In this document: positions 32,788-40,369 of the stretch, piece after piece | Layout: every line of letters begins with the position of its first letter | Position numbering within the stretch: the first letter of the stretch is position 1 | DNA from: Streptomyces sp. NBC_00286 | Lineage (GTDB): Bacteria > Actinomycetota > Actinomycetes > Streptomycetales > Streptomycetaceae | Direction of reading: 5' to 3' | Length of the DNA stretch: 64,000 bases | Assembly: GCF_036173125.1 (NCBI RefSeq) | Contig: NZ_CP108054.1 | Span: forward strand, 9,555,501 to 9,619,500 | The notes under the pieces: model-generated | Databases searched by the model: none | What the model saw: the letters and a program-made list of their open reading frames with translations, nothing else | What the model was told of the DNA's origin: nothing | Translations under genes and position numbers: made by a program

Positions 32788-33777
32788 GTGTACACCGCAC
32801 ACCCCGACCGCTACACGGACATGCCCTACCGGCGCACCGGACGCAGCGGTCTGAAACTGCCCGCGCTGTCGCTCGGCCTGTGGCACAACTTCGGCCCGGA
32901 CCGGCCGGTCGACACCCAACGGCAGATCCTGCGCCGCGCCTTCGACCTGGGCGTCACCCACTTCGACCTGGCCAACAACTACGGTCCGCCGCCCGGCGCC
33001 GCGGAGTCGGCACTCGGTGAGGCGCTGACGGCGGACTTCGCGCCGTACCGCGACGAGCTCGTCATCTCCACGAAGGCCGGCTATCTGATGTGGCCGGGCC
33101 CGTACGGGGAGTGGGGCTCGCGCAAGTACCTGCTGTCCTCGCTCGACCAGAGCCTGGACCGGATGGGTCTCGACTACGTGGACATCTTCTACTCGCACCG
33201 CCCCGACCCGGACACTCCCCTGGAGGAGACGATGGGGGCGCTGCACTCGGCGGTCCAGCAGGGCAAGGCGCTGTACGTCGGCGTGTCCAACTACTCGCCG
33301 GAGCAGACGCGTGAAGCCGCCCGCATCCTGGGCGAGTTGGGCACCCCGCTGCTGATCCACCAGCCGCGCTACTCGATGCTCGACCGGCGTCCGGAGGACG
33401 GACTGCTGGACGCGCTCGACGAGTTGCAGGTTGGGTCGATCGCCTACTCGCCGCTGGAGCAGGGCCTGCTCACCGGCCGCTACCTCAACGGCATCCCGGA
33501 GGACTCGCGAGCCGCGAGCGACAGCCCCTTCCTGAACGCCGACACGGTCACCGAGGACCTCGTACAGCAACTGCGTGCCCTCGACGAGATCGCCAAGTCG
33601 CGCGGCCAGACCCTGGCCCAGATGGCGCTGGCGTGGGTGCTGCGCGGCGGCCGCGTCACGTCCGCGCTCGTCGGCGCGAGCAGCCCTCAGCAGCTCGAGG
33701 ACAGCGTGACGGCGACCCGTAATCTCGAATTCGCCGAGGACGAGTTGGTCAGAATCGACGCCATTGTCAACTCGTGA
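32788..33777 (+). CDS. Aldo/keto reductase, YghZ/KvAbeta type
   Basis: The 329-residue protein matches the L-glyceraldehyde-3-phosphate reductase-like AKR group: MPYRRTGRSGLKLPALSLGLWHNFG, HFDLANNYGPPPGAAE with Asp and Tyr, ISTKAGYLMWPGPYG with Lys, DIFYSHRPDPDTPLEE with His, and LVGASSPQQLEDSV for cofactor binding. It reduces small aldehydes or ketosugars with NADPH. The start is GTG at 32788 after AATGGAGTACGC. It is divergent from a LysR regulator. Confidence 0.93.
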   Translation: MYTAHPDRYTDMPYRRTGRSGLKLPALSLGLWHNFGPDRPVDTQRQILRRAFDLGVTHFDLANNYGPPPGAAESALGEALTADFAPYRDELVISTKAGYLMWPGPYGEWGSRKYLLSSLDQSLDRMGLDYVDIFYSHRPDPDTPLEETMGALHSAVQQGKALYVGVSNYSPEQTREAARILGELGTPLLIHQPRYSMLDRRPEDGLLDALDELQVGSIAYSPLEQGLLTGRYLNGIPEDSRAASDSPFLNADTVTEDLVQQLRALDEIAKSRGQTLAQMALAWVLRGGRVTSALVGASSPQQLEDSVTATRNLEFAEDELVRIDAIVNS

Positions 33778-33876
33778 GGCGATTCCGCAGCGTTCAAGCC
33801 AATGTGCGCCTTGAATATGCCAAGAGACTGGCTGAAATGGCGTAGTGACAGAGGGTCAGGAGTGACGATACTGAAA

Positions 33877-33960
33877 CTCTGAGTACACGGAGTACTCGGA
33901 CTCTGAGTACCCGCATCGCGCGAGCACTCGCATCCCGAGTACTCGCACCCTGAGCTCCTT
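33877..33960. repeat. Array of GAGTAC half-sites with ~16-bp spacing
   Basis: GAGTAC or close variants recur at about 33881, 33890, 33905, 33922, 33937 and 33952, mostly 15-17 bp apart, each often followed by TCGC. The array lies in the 279-bp gap between the reductase gene and the small gene at 34057. It could be an operator array for the downstream FHA/kinase region or a decaying tandem repeat. Confidence 0.6.
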
Positions 33961-34056
33961 CGGCCACAGGCCGATCAGCCCCATCGTGCACAACCCGCAC
34001 AACGCAAGGAAAGAGAGGCCGGAACCGGCGGCAGGCCGGGCAACGGGGGAGAGATC

Positions 34057-34467
34057 GTGCACGACGAGTTCCTTTGCCATGTCACGGCGTACGGAATATG
34101 CGGCGGGCGCCGGGTGGGCGTACCCCTGGGAACCTATCGGGCGCCCACCCTGGCGTTAGCGATGTGGTGGTTACGGGACCGGGCCTCCTGGATCGCCGAG
34201 CGGCTCGATCCGGATCCCGAGGCCCCGTACTACCCGCCGAACTCGGTCGCGCCGGTCGCGGACACGACGCCCGATGTGCCCGGCATGCTGCGTTTCTGGT
34301 GCGGTGACATGGCCCAACAGGACTTAGCCGCTGAGTTGTTGGCCGCCGGGCAGTTGGTCCGCATCGCCACGCGGGACGACACCACCGAGTACGAGTTGCT
34401 GGCCGAGTCGGTGGACGCGCTGCGGATGCAGCGGACGATTCCCCTGTTGACCGTTCCTGCCGCCTGA
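34057..34467 (+). CDS. Hypothetical protein upstream of the FHA/kinase genes
   Basis: This 136-residue protein starts with GTG at 34057 after GGGGGAGAG. I recognise no named domain. It is soluble and moderately acidic, with a central Pro-rich stretch (YYPPNSVAPVADTTPDVPGMLRF) and an N-terminal block containing GGRRVGVPLGTYRAP that looks conserved. Codon use is typical, and the frame has a good ribosome site, so it is a real gene. It is 117 bp upstream of the FHA transporter, in the same direction, and may be functionally linked. Confidence 0.75.
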   Translation: MHDEFLCHVTAYGICGGRRVGVPLGTYRAPTLALAMWWLRDRASWIAERLDPDPEAPYYPPNSVAPVADTTPDVPGMLRFWCGDMAQQDLAAELLAAGQLVRIATRDDTTEYELLAESVDALRMQRTIPLLTVPAA

Positions 34468-34572
34468 CCTCGGTCTGCCTGGCCGTCCTGCCTGGTCGCC
34501 TTGCCTGGTCGTGTGACCTCGGCCCGCGGCCCGGGGGCCGTCTCCGATCAGGCGCATATATGAGCGAATCGA

Positions 34573-34578
34573 TAGAAT
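34573..34578 (+). promoter_or_regulatory. -10 hexamer giving a leaderless FHA-transporter mRNA
   Basis: TAGAAT lies 6 bp before the ATG at 34585, placing the start site at or next to the A of ATG. No Shine-Dalgarno sequence precedes the gene, which agrees with leaderless translation. Confidence 0.6.
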
Positions 34579-34584
34579 CCGGGC

Positions 34585-36927
34585 ATGGGAGAGCGGTTCA
34601 CTGCGCCCGAGCTCGTCCTCGAGACCGAGACGGGCTCCATGGTGATGACCCCGAGCCGGGCCTATCACGTCGGGCGTGACCCACTGAGCGACATCGTCAT
34701 CGACGATGCCCGGGTGTCCTGGCATCACGCGGTGCTGCGGCCCGAGGACGGTCACTGGAAGCTCGAGGACGAGAACAGCACGAACGGCACATACGCCGAC
34801 GGCCGCCGGGTCCACGCGTGGGACGTCGGCGCCGGGAGTGTTCTGCGCTTCGGCCACCCCGCCGACGGCCCGCGCGCCGTACTCACCAGCAGGCCCCCGC
34901 CAGCCGCCGAGCCCGCCGAGCGCCCGTCCGCCGTCTCCGTGCCCGCCGCGACCGGCACCTTCCGGCAGCCCACGACCGTACGCCCGCTGCCCTCCCGTAC
35001 CGTCCGCATCGGCCGCGGCGGCGACAACGACCTGGTCGTCGACGACCTGGTGGTCTCCCGACGGCACGCGGAACTGCGCGCCCACGCGGACGGTACGTAC
35101 GAGATCGTCGACGTCGGCAGCCACAATGGAACGTTCCTCAACGGGCAGCCCGTGGCACGGGCCCTGATCTCCGAGGGCGACATCGTGGGGATCGGCCACT
35201 CGGCGTTCTGCTTGGTCGGCGACCAGTTGCAGGAGTACGTCGACACCGGTGAGGTTTCGCTCGACGTACAGGATCTGACGGTCGCCGTGGACCGTGGCCG
35301 TAAGACGCTTCTGGACCAGGTGTCCTTCCCTGTCGGCGAGAAGTGCCTGCTCGCGGTCGTCGGTCCCAGCGGCGCGGGCAAGTCCACGCTGCTGAACGCG
35401 CTGACCGGGCAGCGCCCCGCCGACAAGGGCACGGTGCTGTACGACGGCCGCGACTTGTACCGCGACTACGCCGAGCTGCGCCAGCGCATCGGCCTCGTAC
35501 CGCAGGACGACATCCTGCACGCCCAGCTGACCGTGCACCGAGCCCTCGGATACGCCGCCGAACTGCGGTTCCCGCAGGACACTGCGAAGGCCGAACGCCG
35601 CGAACGGGTCGACGAGGTGATCCGTGAGCTGGGCCTCGAGCAGCGCGCCGGGCAGAGCATCCACAGCCTCTCGGGCGGCCAGCGCAAGCGCGTCAGCGTC
35701 GCCCTGGAACTGCTGACCAAGCCGTCGCTGCTGTTCCTCGACGAACCGACGTCCGGGCTCGACCCGGGCATGGACCGCTCTGTGATGCACATGCTGCGCG
35801 GCCTCGCCGACGACGGGCGCACCGTCATCGTCGTCACGCACAGCGTCCTCAGCCTCGACGTCTGCGACCGGCTCCTCGTGCTCGCACCCGGCGGCCGGAT
35901 CGCCTACTACGGGCCGCCCGATGACGCCCTCGCCTTCTTCGGCTTCGAGCACTGGCCCGAGGCATTCGAGGCCTTCGAGCGGGATCGTGACCGGGACTGG
36001 GCGCGGGACTACCGGGCGTCGCCGTTCCAGCGGCGGTACATCACCCACTCCAGCGCGCAGCCGCATCGTCCGGTGCGCGCCCGCGGTCAGGTCGTCGGGC
36101 CGCCGCCGAAGGCGCAGAGCTGGGGCGCGCAGGTGCGCACGCTGGTGCGCCGGTACGCGGCCGCGCTGTCCGCCGACCGGACCTTCCTCGCCATCATGAT
36201 CGCGCTGCCGTTCGTGATGGGCGCGATGGCCCGGGCGCTCGCCGGAAGCCGGCTCGACCGGGAGTCCGTGCTGAACACGCTGCTCATCCTGTGTGTGGGC
36301 GGAGTCCTGACGGGCGCGGCCAACGCGGTACGGGAGCTGGTGAAGGAACGCGTGATCTACCAGCGCGAGCGCGCCGTCGGCCTGTCCAGATCGGCGTATC
36401 TGATGTCCAAGGTCGTCGTCCTCGGCACGATCACCGTCCTGCAGGCCGTCGTACTGACCTTGGTGGCACTGTTGGGCGTCGATCTGAACGCGCCGGGCGG
36501 CGAAGGAGTCCTCATGCCGCCCCTCGCCGAGATCACGGTCGCCGTCGCGCTGCTCGCGTTCACGGCGATGATGCTCGGCCTCCTCGTTTCCGCGCTGGTG
36601 CGCAAGGAGGAGGTGACGATGCCCCTGCTCGTGCTCCTGGCCATCGTGCAGGTCGTGTTCTGCGGTGCGCTGCTGAAACTGGACGGGGTGCCCGGGATCG
36701 AACAGTTGGCGTGGCTGGTGCCGTCGCGGTGGGCGCTGGGCGCGATGGCGGGCACCGTCGAACTGGCCCGGCTCTCCCCGGGCGACCTGACCTCCGACCC
36801 CCTGTTCCGGCACGAGACGCACGTATGGCTGCTCGACGTGGGCATGCTCGTCGCTCTGTCGCTGGTCTTCGCATACCTGGTCGCCCGGCTGCTCAGGCGG
36901 CACGAACCCGAGGTCATGCGGAAGTAG
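34585..36927 (+). CDS. Double-FHA ABC-2 exporter, Rv1747-like
   Basis: The 780-residue protein has two phospho-Thr-binding FHA domains (about residues 8-90 and 135-215). Their key residues are visible: GRDPLSD, SWHH, NSTNGT in the first; GRGGDND, SRRH, HNGTFLNG in the second. An ATPase domain follows, with Walker A GPSGAGKST, signature LSGGQRKR and Walker B LLFLDEPTSG. The last 250 residues hold six membrane segments of the ABC-2 type. The order is that of Mycobacterium Rv1747, a half-transporter controlled by kinase PknF through FHA/phospho-Thr contacts. It is followed after 5 bp by a Thr-motif protein and then a kinase, which strongly suggests the same logic. Exported substrate is unknown. 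Confidence 0.93.
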   Translation: MGERFTAPELVLETETGSMVMTPSRAYHVGRDPLSDIVIDDARVSWHHAVLRPEDGHWKLEDENSTNGTYADGRRVHAWDVGAGSVLRFGHPADGPRAVLTSRPPPAAEPAERPSAVSVPAATGTFRQPTTVRPLPSRTVRIGRGGDNDLVVDDLVVSRRHAELRAHADGTYEIVDVGSHNGTFLNGQPVARALISEGDIVGIGHSAFCLVGDQLQEYVDTGEVSLDVQDLTVAVDRGRKTLLDQVSFPVGEKCLLAVVGPSGAGKSTLLNALTGQRPADKGTVLYDGRDLYRDYAELRQRIGLVPQDDILHAQLTVHRALGYAAELRFPQDTAKAERRERVDEVIRELGLEQRAGQSIHSLSGGQRKRVSVALELLTKPSLLFLDEPTSGLDPGMDRSVMHMLRGLADDGRTVIVVTHSVLSLDVCDRLLVLAPGGRIAYYGPPDDALAFFGFEHWPEAFEAFERDRDRDWARDYRASPFQRRYITHSSAQPHRPVRARGQVVGPPPKAQSWGAQVRTLVRRYAAALSADRTFLAIMIALPFVMGAMARALAGSRLDRESVLNTLLILCVGGVLTGAANAVRELVKERVIYQRERAVGLSRSAYLMSKVVVLGTITVLQAVVLTLVALLGVDLNAPGGEGVLMPPLAEITVAVALLAFTAMMLGLLVSALVRKEEVTMPLLVLLAIVQVVFCGALLKLDGVPGIEQLAWLVPSRWALGAMAGTVELARLSPGDLTSDPLFRHETHVWLLDVGMLVALSLVFAYLVARLLRRHEPEVMRK

Positions 36928-36932
36928 GCGCG

Positions 36933-38516
36933 ATGACGACTCCCGGCTTCCACCCCACGCACGTCGTCCCTCGAGACGGCATGCCGGCCTGGGATGCCCC
37001 CGACCCCGCCCGCCCCACCGTGCCACTCGACGCGCTGCTCCCGGTCCGCCTCGTCGACCGGCGCGGCGACTGGGGCCACATCGTCTGCGCCAACGGCTGG
37101 TCGGCATGGGTCGACGGCCGCCTCCTGATCGCGGTACCCCAGGAACCGCCCGCCGCCGCCCACCCACTCGCCCGCACAGCGGACCCACGCCCACTGCTCA
37201 CGCGCGTGGAACAGGCTGTCGGCCGCTACCGCCAAGCGGTCGAGGACCTGACCGCGGGCCGCCTCAACGGAGAGACCTTCCACGCCCGCACACAGGGCCT
37301 ACGGATCGGAATCGTGGCCGACGGCGAGTCCGTATGGCTGTACGAGGCGGAACACGAGCGCTGGGTCTATTGCGACGGCACGCACTTGACGACGTACGCG
37401 ACACCGGCGCCTCCGGCGACGGAACGGGGGGAGCCGGGTGCCTCGGCCGGGCGGGAGTCGCTTCCCCCGGCCGGGCCGGAGCGGCCCGCCTCGGGGGCGG
37501 CGGAGCCGACGCGGGTGGTGGACGCGCGCGGCGCGTCCGGGGCGAAGCCGCCCCGTGGCGTGGGGGAGGCCGGTGTGGGGTCCGATGGGGATCCGACGCG
37601 GGTCGTCGCAGATGCCAACGGCGCTGCTACGGCAGAGCCGACGCAGGTCGTGGACGCCACCGACGGTGTCGCCGGACCGGAACCCACGTGGGTCGTGGAC
37701 GCCCCTGAGCCGACGCGGGTGGTGGACGCCCGCGCGTCTGGGGTGGAGCAGACCCCTGGCGTGGGGGAGGCCGGTGTGGGGTCCGATGGGGATCCGACGC
37801 GGGTCGTCGCAGATGCCAACGGCGCTGCTACGGCAGAGCCGACGCAGGTCGTGGACGCCACCGACGGTGTCGCTGGACCGGAACCCACGTGGGTCGTGGA
37901 CGCCCCTGAGCCGACGCGGGTGGTGGACGCCCGCGCGTCTGGGGTGGAGCAGACCCCTGGCGTGGGGGAGGCCGGTGTGGGGTCCGATGGGGATCCGACG
38001 CGGGTCGTCGCAGATGCCAACGGCGCTGCTACGGCAGAGCCGACGCAGGTCGTGGACGCCACCGACGGTGTCGCTGGACCGGAACCCACGCGGGTCGTGG
38101 ACGCCCCTGAGCCGACGCGGGTGGTGGACGCCCGCGCGTCTGGGGTGGAGCAGACCCCTGGCGTGGGGGAGGCCGGTGTGGGGTCCGATGGGGATCCGAC
38201 GCGGGTCGTCGCAGATGCCAGCGGCGCTGCTACGGCAGAGCCGACGCAGGTCGTGGACGCCACCGACGGTGTCGCCGGACCGGAACCCACGCGGGTCGTG
38301 GACGCCCCCGAGCCGACGCAGCTCGTGCCGGATCGGGAGGACACCCGAGTCGTGGGCGACCGGGAGGAGACCCGAGTCGTGGACGACCCCGAGGCGCCCC
38401 AAGCCGTGGTCGACCGCAAAGCGTCCCCAGAAGCCGCAGACCCGGACGCGACCCAAGCCATCGGAGACCCCCGTCACGCCCCCACCCGCATCGTCACGAG
38501 CGACGGTGAACCCTGA
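36933..38516 (+). CDS. Thr-x-Val-Val repeat protein, candidate multi-site phospho-scaffold
   Basis: This 527-residue protein has an N-terminal domain of about 160 residues, rich in Trp and aromatic residues (WGHIVCANGWSAWVDGRLL, SH3-like in look). The rest is low-complexity and acidic, with about 21 motifs of the type (E/D)PT(R/Q/W)VV, two DTRVV/ETRVV forms, and single DATQAI and APTRIV. Every one has a hydrophobic Val or Ile at Thr+3 (APTRIV and EPTQLV included), the position read by FHA domains, and acidic residues before Thr, as actinobacterial Ser/Thr kinases prefer. It lies between a double-FHA transporter and a kinase with a 1-nt stop/start overlap. Function as a scaffold is inferred; no known name. 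Confidence 0.85.
   Translation: MTTPGFHPTHVVPRDGMPAWDAPDPARPTVPLDALLPVRLVDRRGDWGHIVCANGWSAWVDGRLLIAVPQEPPAAAHPLARTADPRPLLTRVEQAVGRYRQAVEDLTAGRLNGETFHARTQGLRIGIVADGESVWLYEAEHERWVYCDGTHLTTYATPAPPATERGEPGASAGRESLPPAGPERPASGAAEPTRVVDARGASGAKPPRGVGEAGVGSDGDPTRVVADANGAATAEPTQVVDATDGVAGPEPTWVVDAPEPTRVVDARASGVEQTPGVGEAGVGSDGDPTRVVADANGAATAEPTQVVDATDGVAGPEPTWVVDAPEPTRVVDARASGVEQTPGVGEAGVGSDGDPTRVVADANGAATAEPTQVVDATDGVAGPEPTRVVDAPEPTRVVDARASGVEQTPGVGEAGVGSDGDPTRVVADASGAATAEPTQVVDATDGVAGPEPTRVVDAPEPTQLVPDREDTRVVGDREETRVVDDPEAPQAVVDRKASPEAADPDATQAIGDPRHAPTRIVTSDGEP
37561..38330 (+). repeat. 201-bp in-frame tandem repeat, about four copies
   Basis: Copies start at 37561, 37762, 37963 and 38164, exactly 201 bp (67 codons) apart. 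They are nearly identical even at silent positions; differences include TGG or CGG in the third motif and AAC or AGC in one codon. Each copy encodes four Thr-x-Val-Val motifs. Such identity points to recent amplification and likely copy-number variation. Confidence 0.95.
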
Positions 38517-39514
38517 TGTCGCCCGACGCGAACCCCTACTCGGGGCGTCCCTCCGAGCTGATCGGCCGGCAGATTGCGGGGTACCGGATCGAGTGTGAGA
38601 TCGGGCGCGGTGGGATGGCCGTGGTGTACCGGGCCAAGGATCTGCGGCTGGAGCGGACCGTGGCGCTCAAGCTGCTCGGGCCCGAGCTCGCCCGTAACGA
38701 CACCTTTCGGCAGCGCTTCACGCACGAGTCCCGGGTGGCCGCCGCCATCGACCACCCTCACATCGTGCCGATCTTCGAGGCGGGCGAGACCGACGGCGTG
38801 CTGTACATCGCGATGCGGTACGTCTCCGGTCGCGACCTGCGTCATCTGCTGGACCGGGACGGTCCGTTGCCCGTCGAAGTGGCCGCGCGGATCATCGGTC
38901 AGGTGGCGTCCGCGCTGGACGCCGCGCACGACCACGGTCTGGTCCACCGGGACGTCAAGCCCGGCAACATCCTGGTCGCCCAGGGCACCGACAGCGATCA
39001 CCCGGAGCACGTCTACCTCACCGACTTCGGCCTCACGAAGAAGTCGCTGTCGCTGACCGGATTCACGACGGTCGGTCAGTTCGTCGGCACACTCGACTAT
39101 GTGGCCCCCGAGCAGATCTCCGGCCGCCCCGTCGACGGACGCTGCGACGTTTACAGCCTCGCCTGCGTCACCCACGAAACCCTGTCCGGCAAACCGCCCT
39201 TCCAACGCGACGACGACATGGCCCTGCTGTGGGCGCACCAGTTCGACGAGCCGTCCCGCCTGACCGAGTCGCGCCCCGATATCGCCGCCCCCGTCGACGG
39301 TGTACTGGCGAAGGCGCTCGCGAAAAGCCCGGAGGATCGTTACGAATCCTGTCGTGCTTTTGTCGCCGCGCTGCGGGCGGCGGCGACCGGGACCACACCG
39401 ACAGGTCACCCGCCGACTCAGGTGGATCTCCGGGTGGCCGGGGTCGGAGCGATGGAGAATCCGGGTCTGCCCCCTGAACCGCCGCACTGGGCCCTGCCGG
39501 TATTCCACGGGTAA
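38516..39514 (+). CDS. Soluble Ser/Thr protein kinase (Hanks type)
   Basis: The 332-residue kinase has all catalytic motifs: G-loop GRGGMAVVY (30-38), Lys52 in VALKLL, Glu71, HRDVKPGN with Asp146, DFG with Asp170, and the APEQ motif. The activation loop TGFTTVGQFVGT offers Thr184, Thr185 and Thr192 for autophosphorylation. Unlike PknF or PknB it has no membrane segment or extracellular sensor; the tail is about 45 residues, Pro-rich and contains PPTQVDL, another FHA-type motif. TGATG overlap with the repeat-protein gene couples their translation. Likely targets are the Thr repeats next door and the FHA exporter. Confidence 0.94.
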   Translation: MSPDANPYSGRPSELIGRQIAGYRIECEIGRGGMAVVYRAKDLRLERTVALKLLGPELARNDTFRQRFTHESRVAAAIDHPHIVPIFEAGETDGVLYIAMRYVSGRDLRHLLDRDGPLPVEVAARIIGQVASALDAAHDHGLVHRDVKPGNILVAQGTDSDHPEHVYLTDFGLTKKSLSLTGFTTVGQFVGTLDYVAPEQISGRPVDGRCDVYSLACVTHETLSGKPPFQRDDDMALLWAHQFDEPSRLTESRPDIAAPVDGVLAKALAKSPEDRYESCRAFVAALRAAATGTTPTGHPPTQVDLRVAGVGAMENPGLPPEPPHWALPVFHG

Positions 39515-39702
39515 TGGTTTGCGTGGCCGCTGTTTTCGGTAAGCAGCGGTAGGCAGAATAGCGATCGTGCCCATTTTTCGGCTCGCCGTGCAAGCGCTCT
39601 CAAGGGAACCGTCAGAATTCCGTAATCGTTACCCCGGGGTACCCGTCGGCAAATGCTGTCAAGGTGCGCGAAAGAGTGACTTAAGCGTGCGTATCGGACA
39701 GC

Positions 39703-40341
39703 TTGAAAAACCTCGTTGAAGATTTGAGCGTGCCGGGGTTTCTTTCCGTACCCGGAGGAGTGACCAGGAATCCCGTTACCGTCACCGTGGCGTATCACGT
39801 GGTGCCGGGCTGTGAGTCCGCCTTCCATCGCTGGGGGTGGGCAGCGCTGCGCGCGTGTGCGCGTGAGCCGGGCTTTCTCGGGGGTGGCGTGCTCGTCGAC
39901 GGAGAGGCTGATTGGCATGTGGTCTACCGCTTTGACAGCGAGGATTCGGCCCGGACCTGGGAGAACTCGCCCACCCGGGCTCAGTGGGCTGCCCAGGCGG
40001 AGGGACTCGCACGGGAGACCGGACGCCGCAGCGTGCAGGGCTCCAGAGCATGGTTCGAAGCCCAGGCCGCCACGCCGGCCACCCCGCGACCGCCACCGAA
40101 ATGGAAGCTGTGGCTGATCAATATGAGCGCGGTCTTTCCGCCGGTGCTCTTATTCAATCTCCTCGTGCTGCCCTATATCGGCGACCTCAACCCATTGCTC
40201 CGCACTCTGCTGCTGTGTCTCTGCGTGACGGCCATCGTCACCTGGATTCTCATGCCACGGCTGCAGCGTTTCTTCAAGAAATGGCTGTACCCGCCGATTC
40301 AGACGATGCTCCGCGGGCGGCACAAACGTCGGGCCGCATAG
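39703..40341 (+). CDS. Antibiotic-biosynthesis-monooxygenase-like protein with two membrane helices
   Basis: The protein of up to 212 residues has a ferredoxin-like ABM domain (VTVTVAYHVVPGCESAFHRWGWAALRACAREPGFLGGGVLVDG) followed by a Pro-rich linker and two hydrophobic helices (LWLINMSAVFPPVLLFNLLVLPYI; LLLCLCVTAIVTWIL), ending in a basic tail. This architecture is common and of unknown function. The start is uncertain: TTG 39703, GTG 39730 and GTG 39760 are all in frame and none has well-placed SD. It lies 28 bp before pabAB, so it may be the first gene of that operon. Confidence 0.8.
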   Translation: MKNLVEDLSVPGFLSVPGGVTRNPVTVTVAYHVVPGCESAFHRWGWAALRACAREPGFLGGGVLVDGEADWHVVYRFDSEDSARTWENSPTRAQWAAQAEGLARETGRRSVQGSRAWFEAQAATPATPRPPPKWKLWLINMSAVFPPVLLFNLLVLPYIGDLNPLLRTLLLCLCVTAIVTWILMPRLQRFFKKWLYPPIQTMLRGRHKRRAA

Positions 40342-40369
40342 GCTCGTGAACGACAAAGGAGGTGGGCGG

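Noticed and set aside
31768..33570. 600-codon minus-strand frame extending the LysR gene upstream
   Set aside because: The part upstream of 32667 is antisense to the aldo/keto reductase gene and the LysR N-terminus starts precisely at ATG 32667.
36291..36932. N-terminal extension of the Thr-repeat protein gene
   Set aside because: The extension overlaps the exporter gene in another frame and is Arg-rich; ATG 36933 just after the exporter stop is the natural start.
37561..38330. CRISPR-like direct repeats
   Set aside because: Units are 201 bp, contiguous, in frame and coding; there are no spacers or cas genes.
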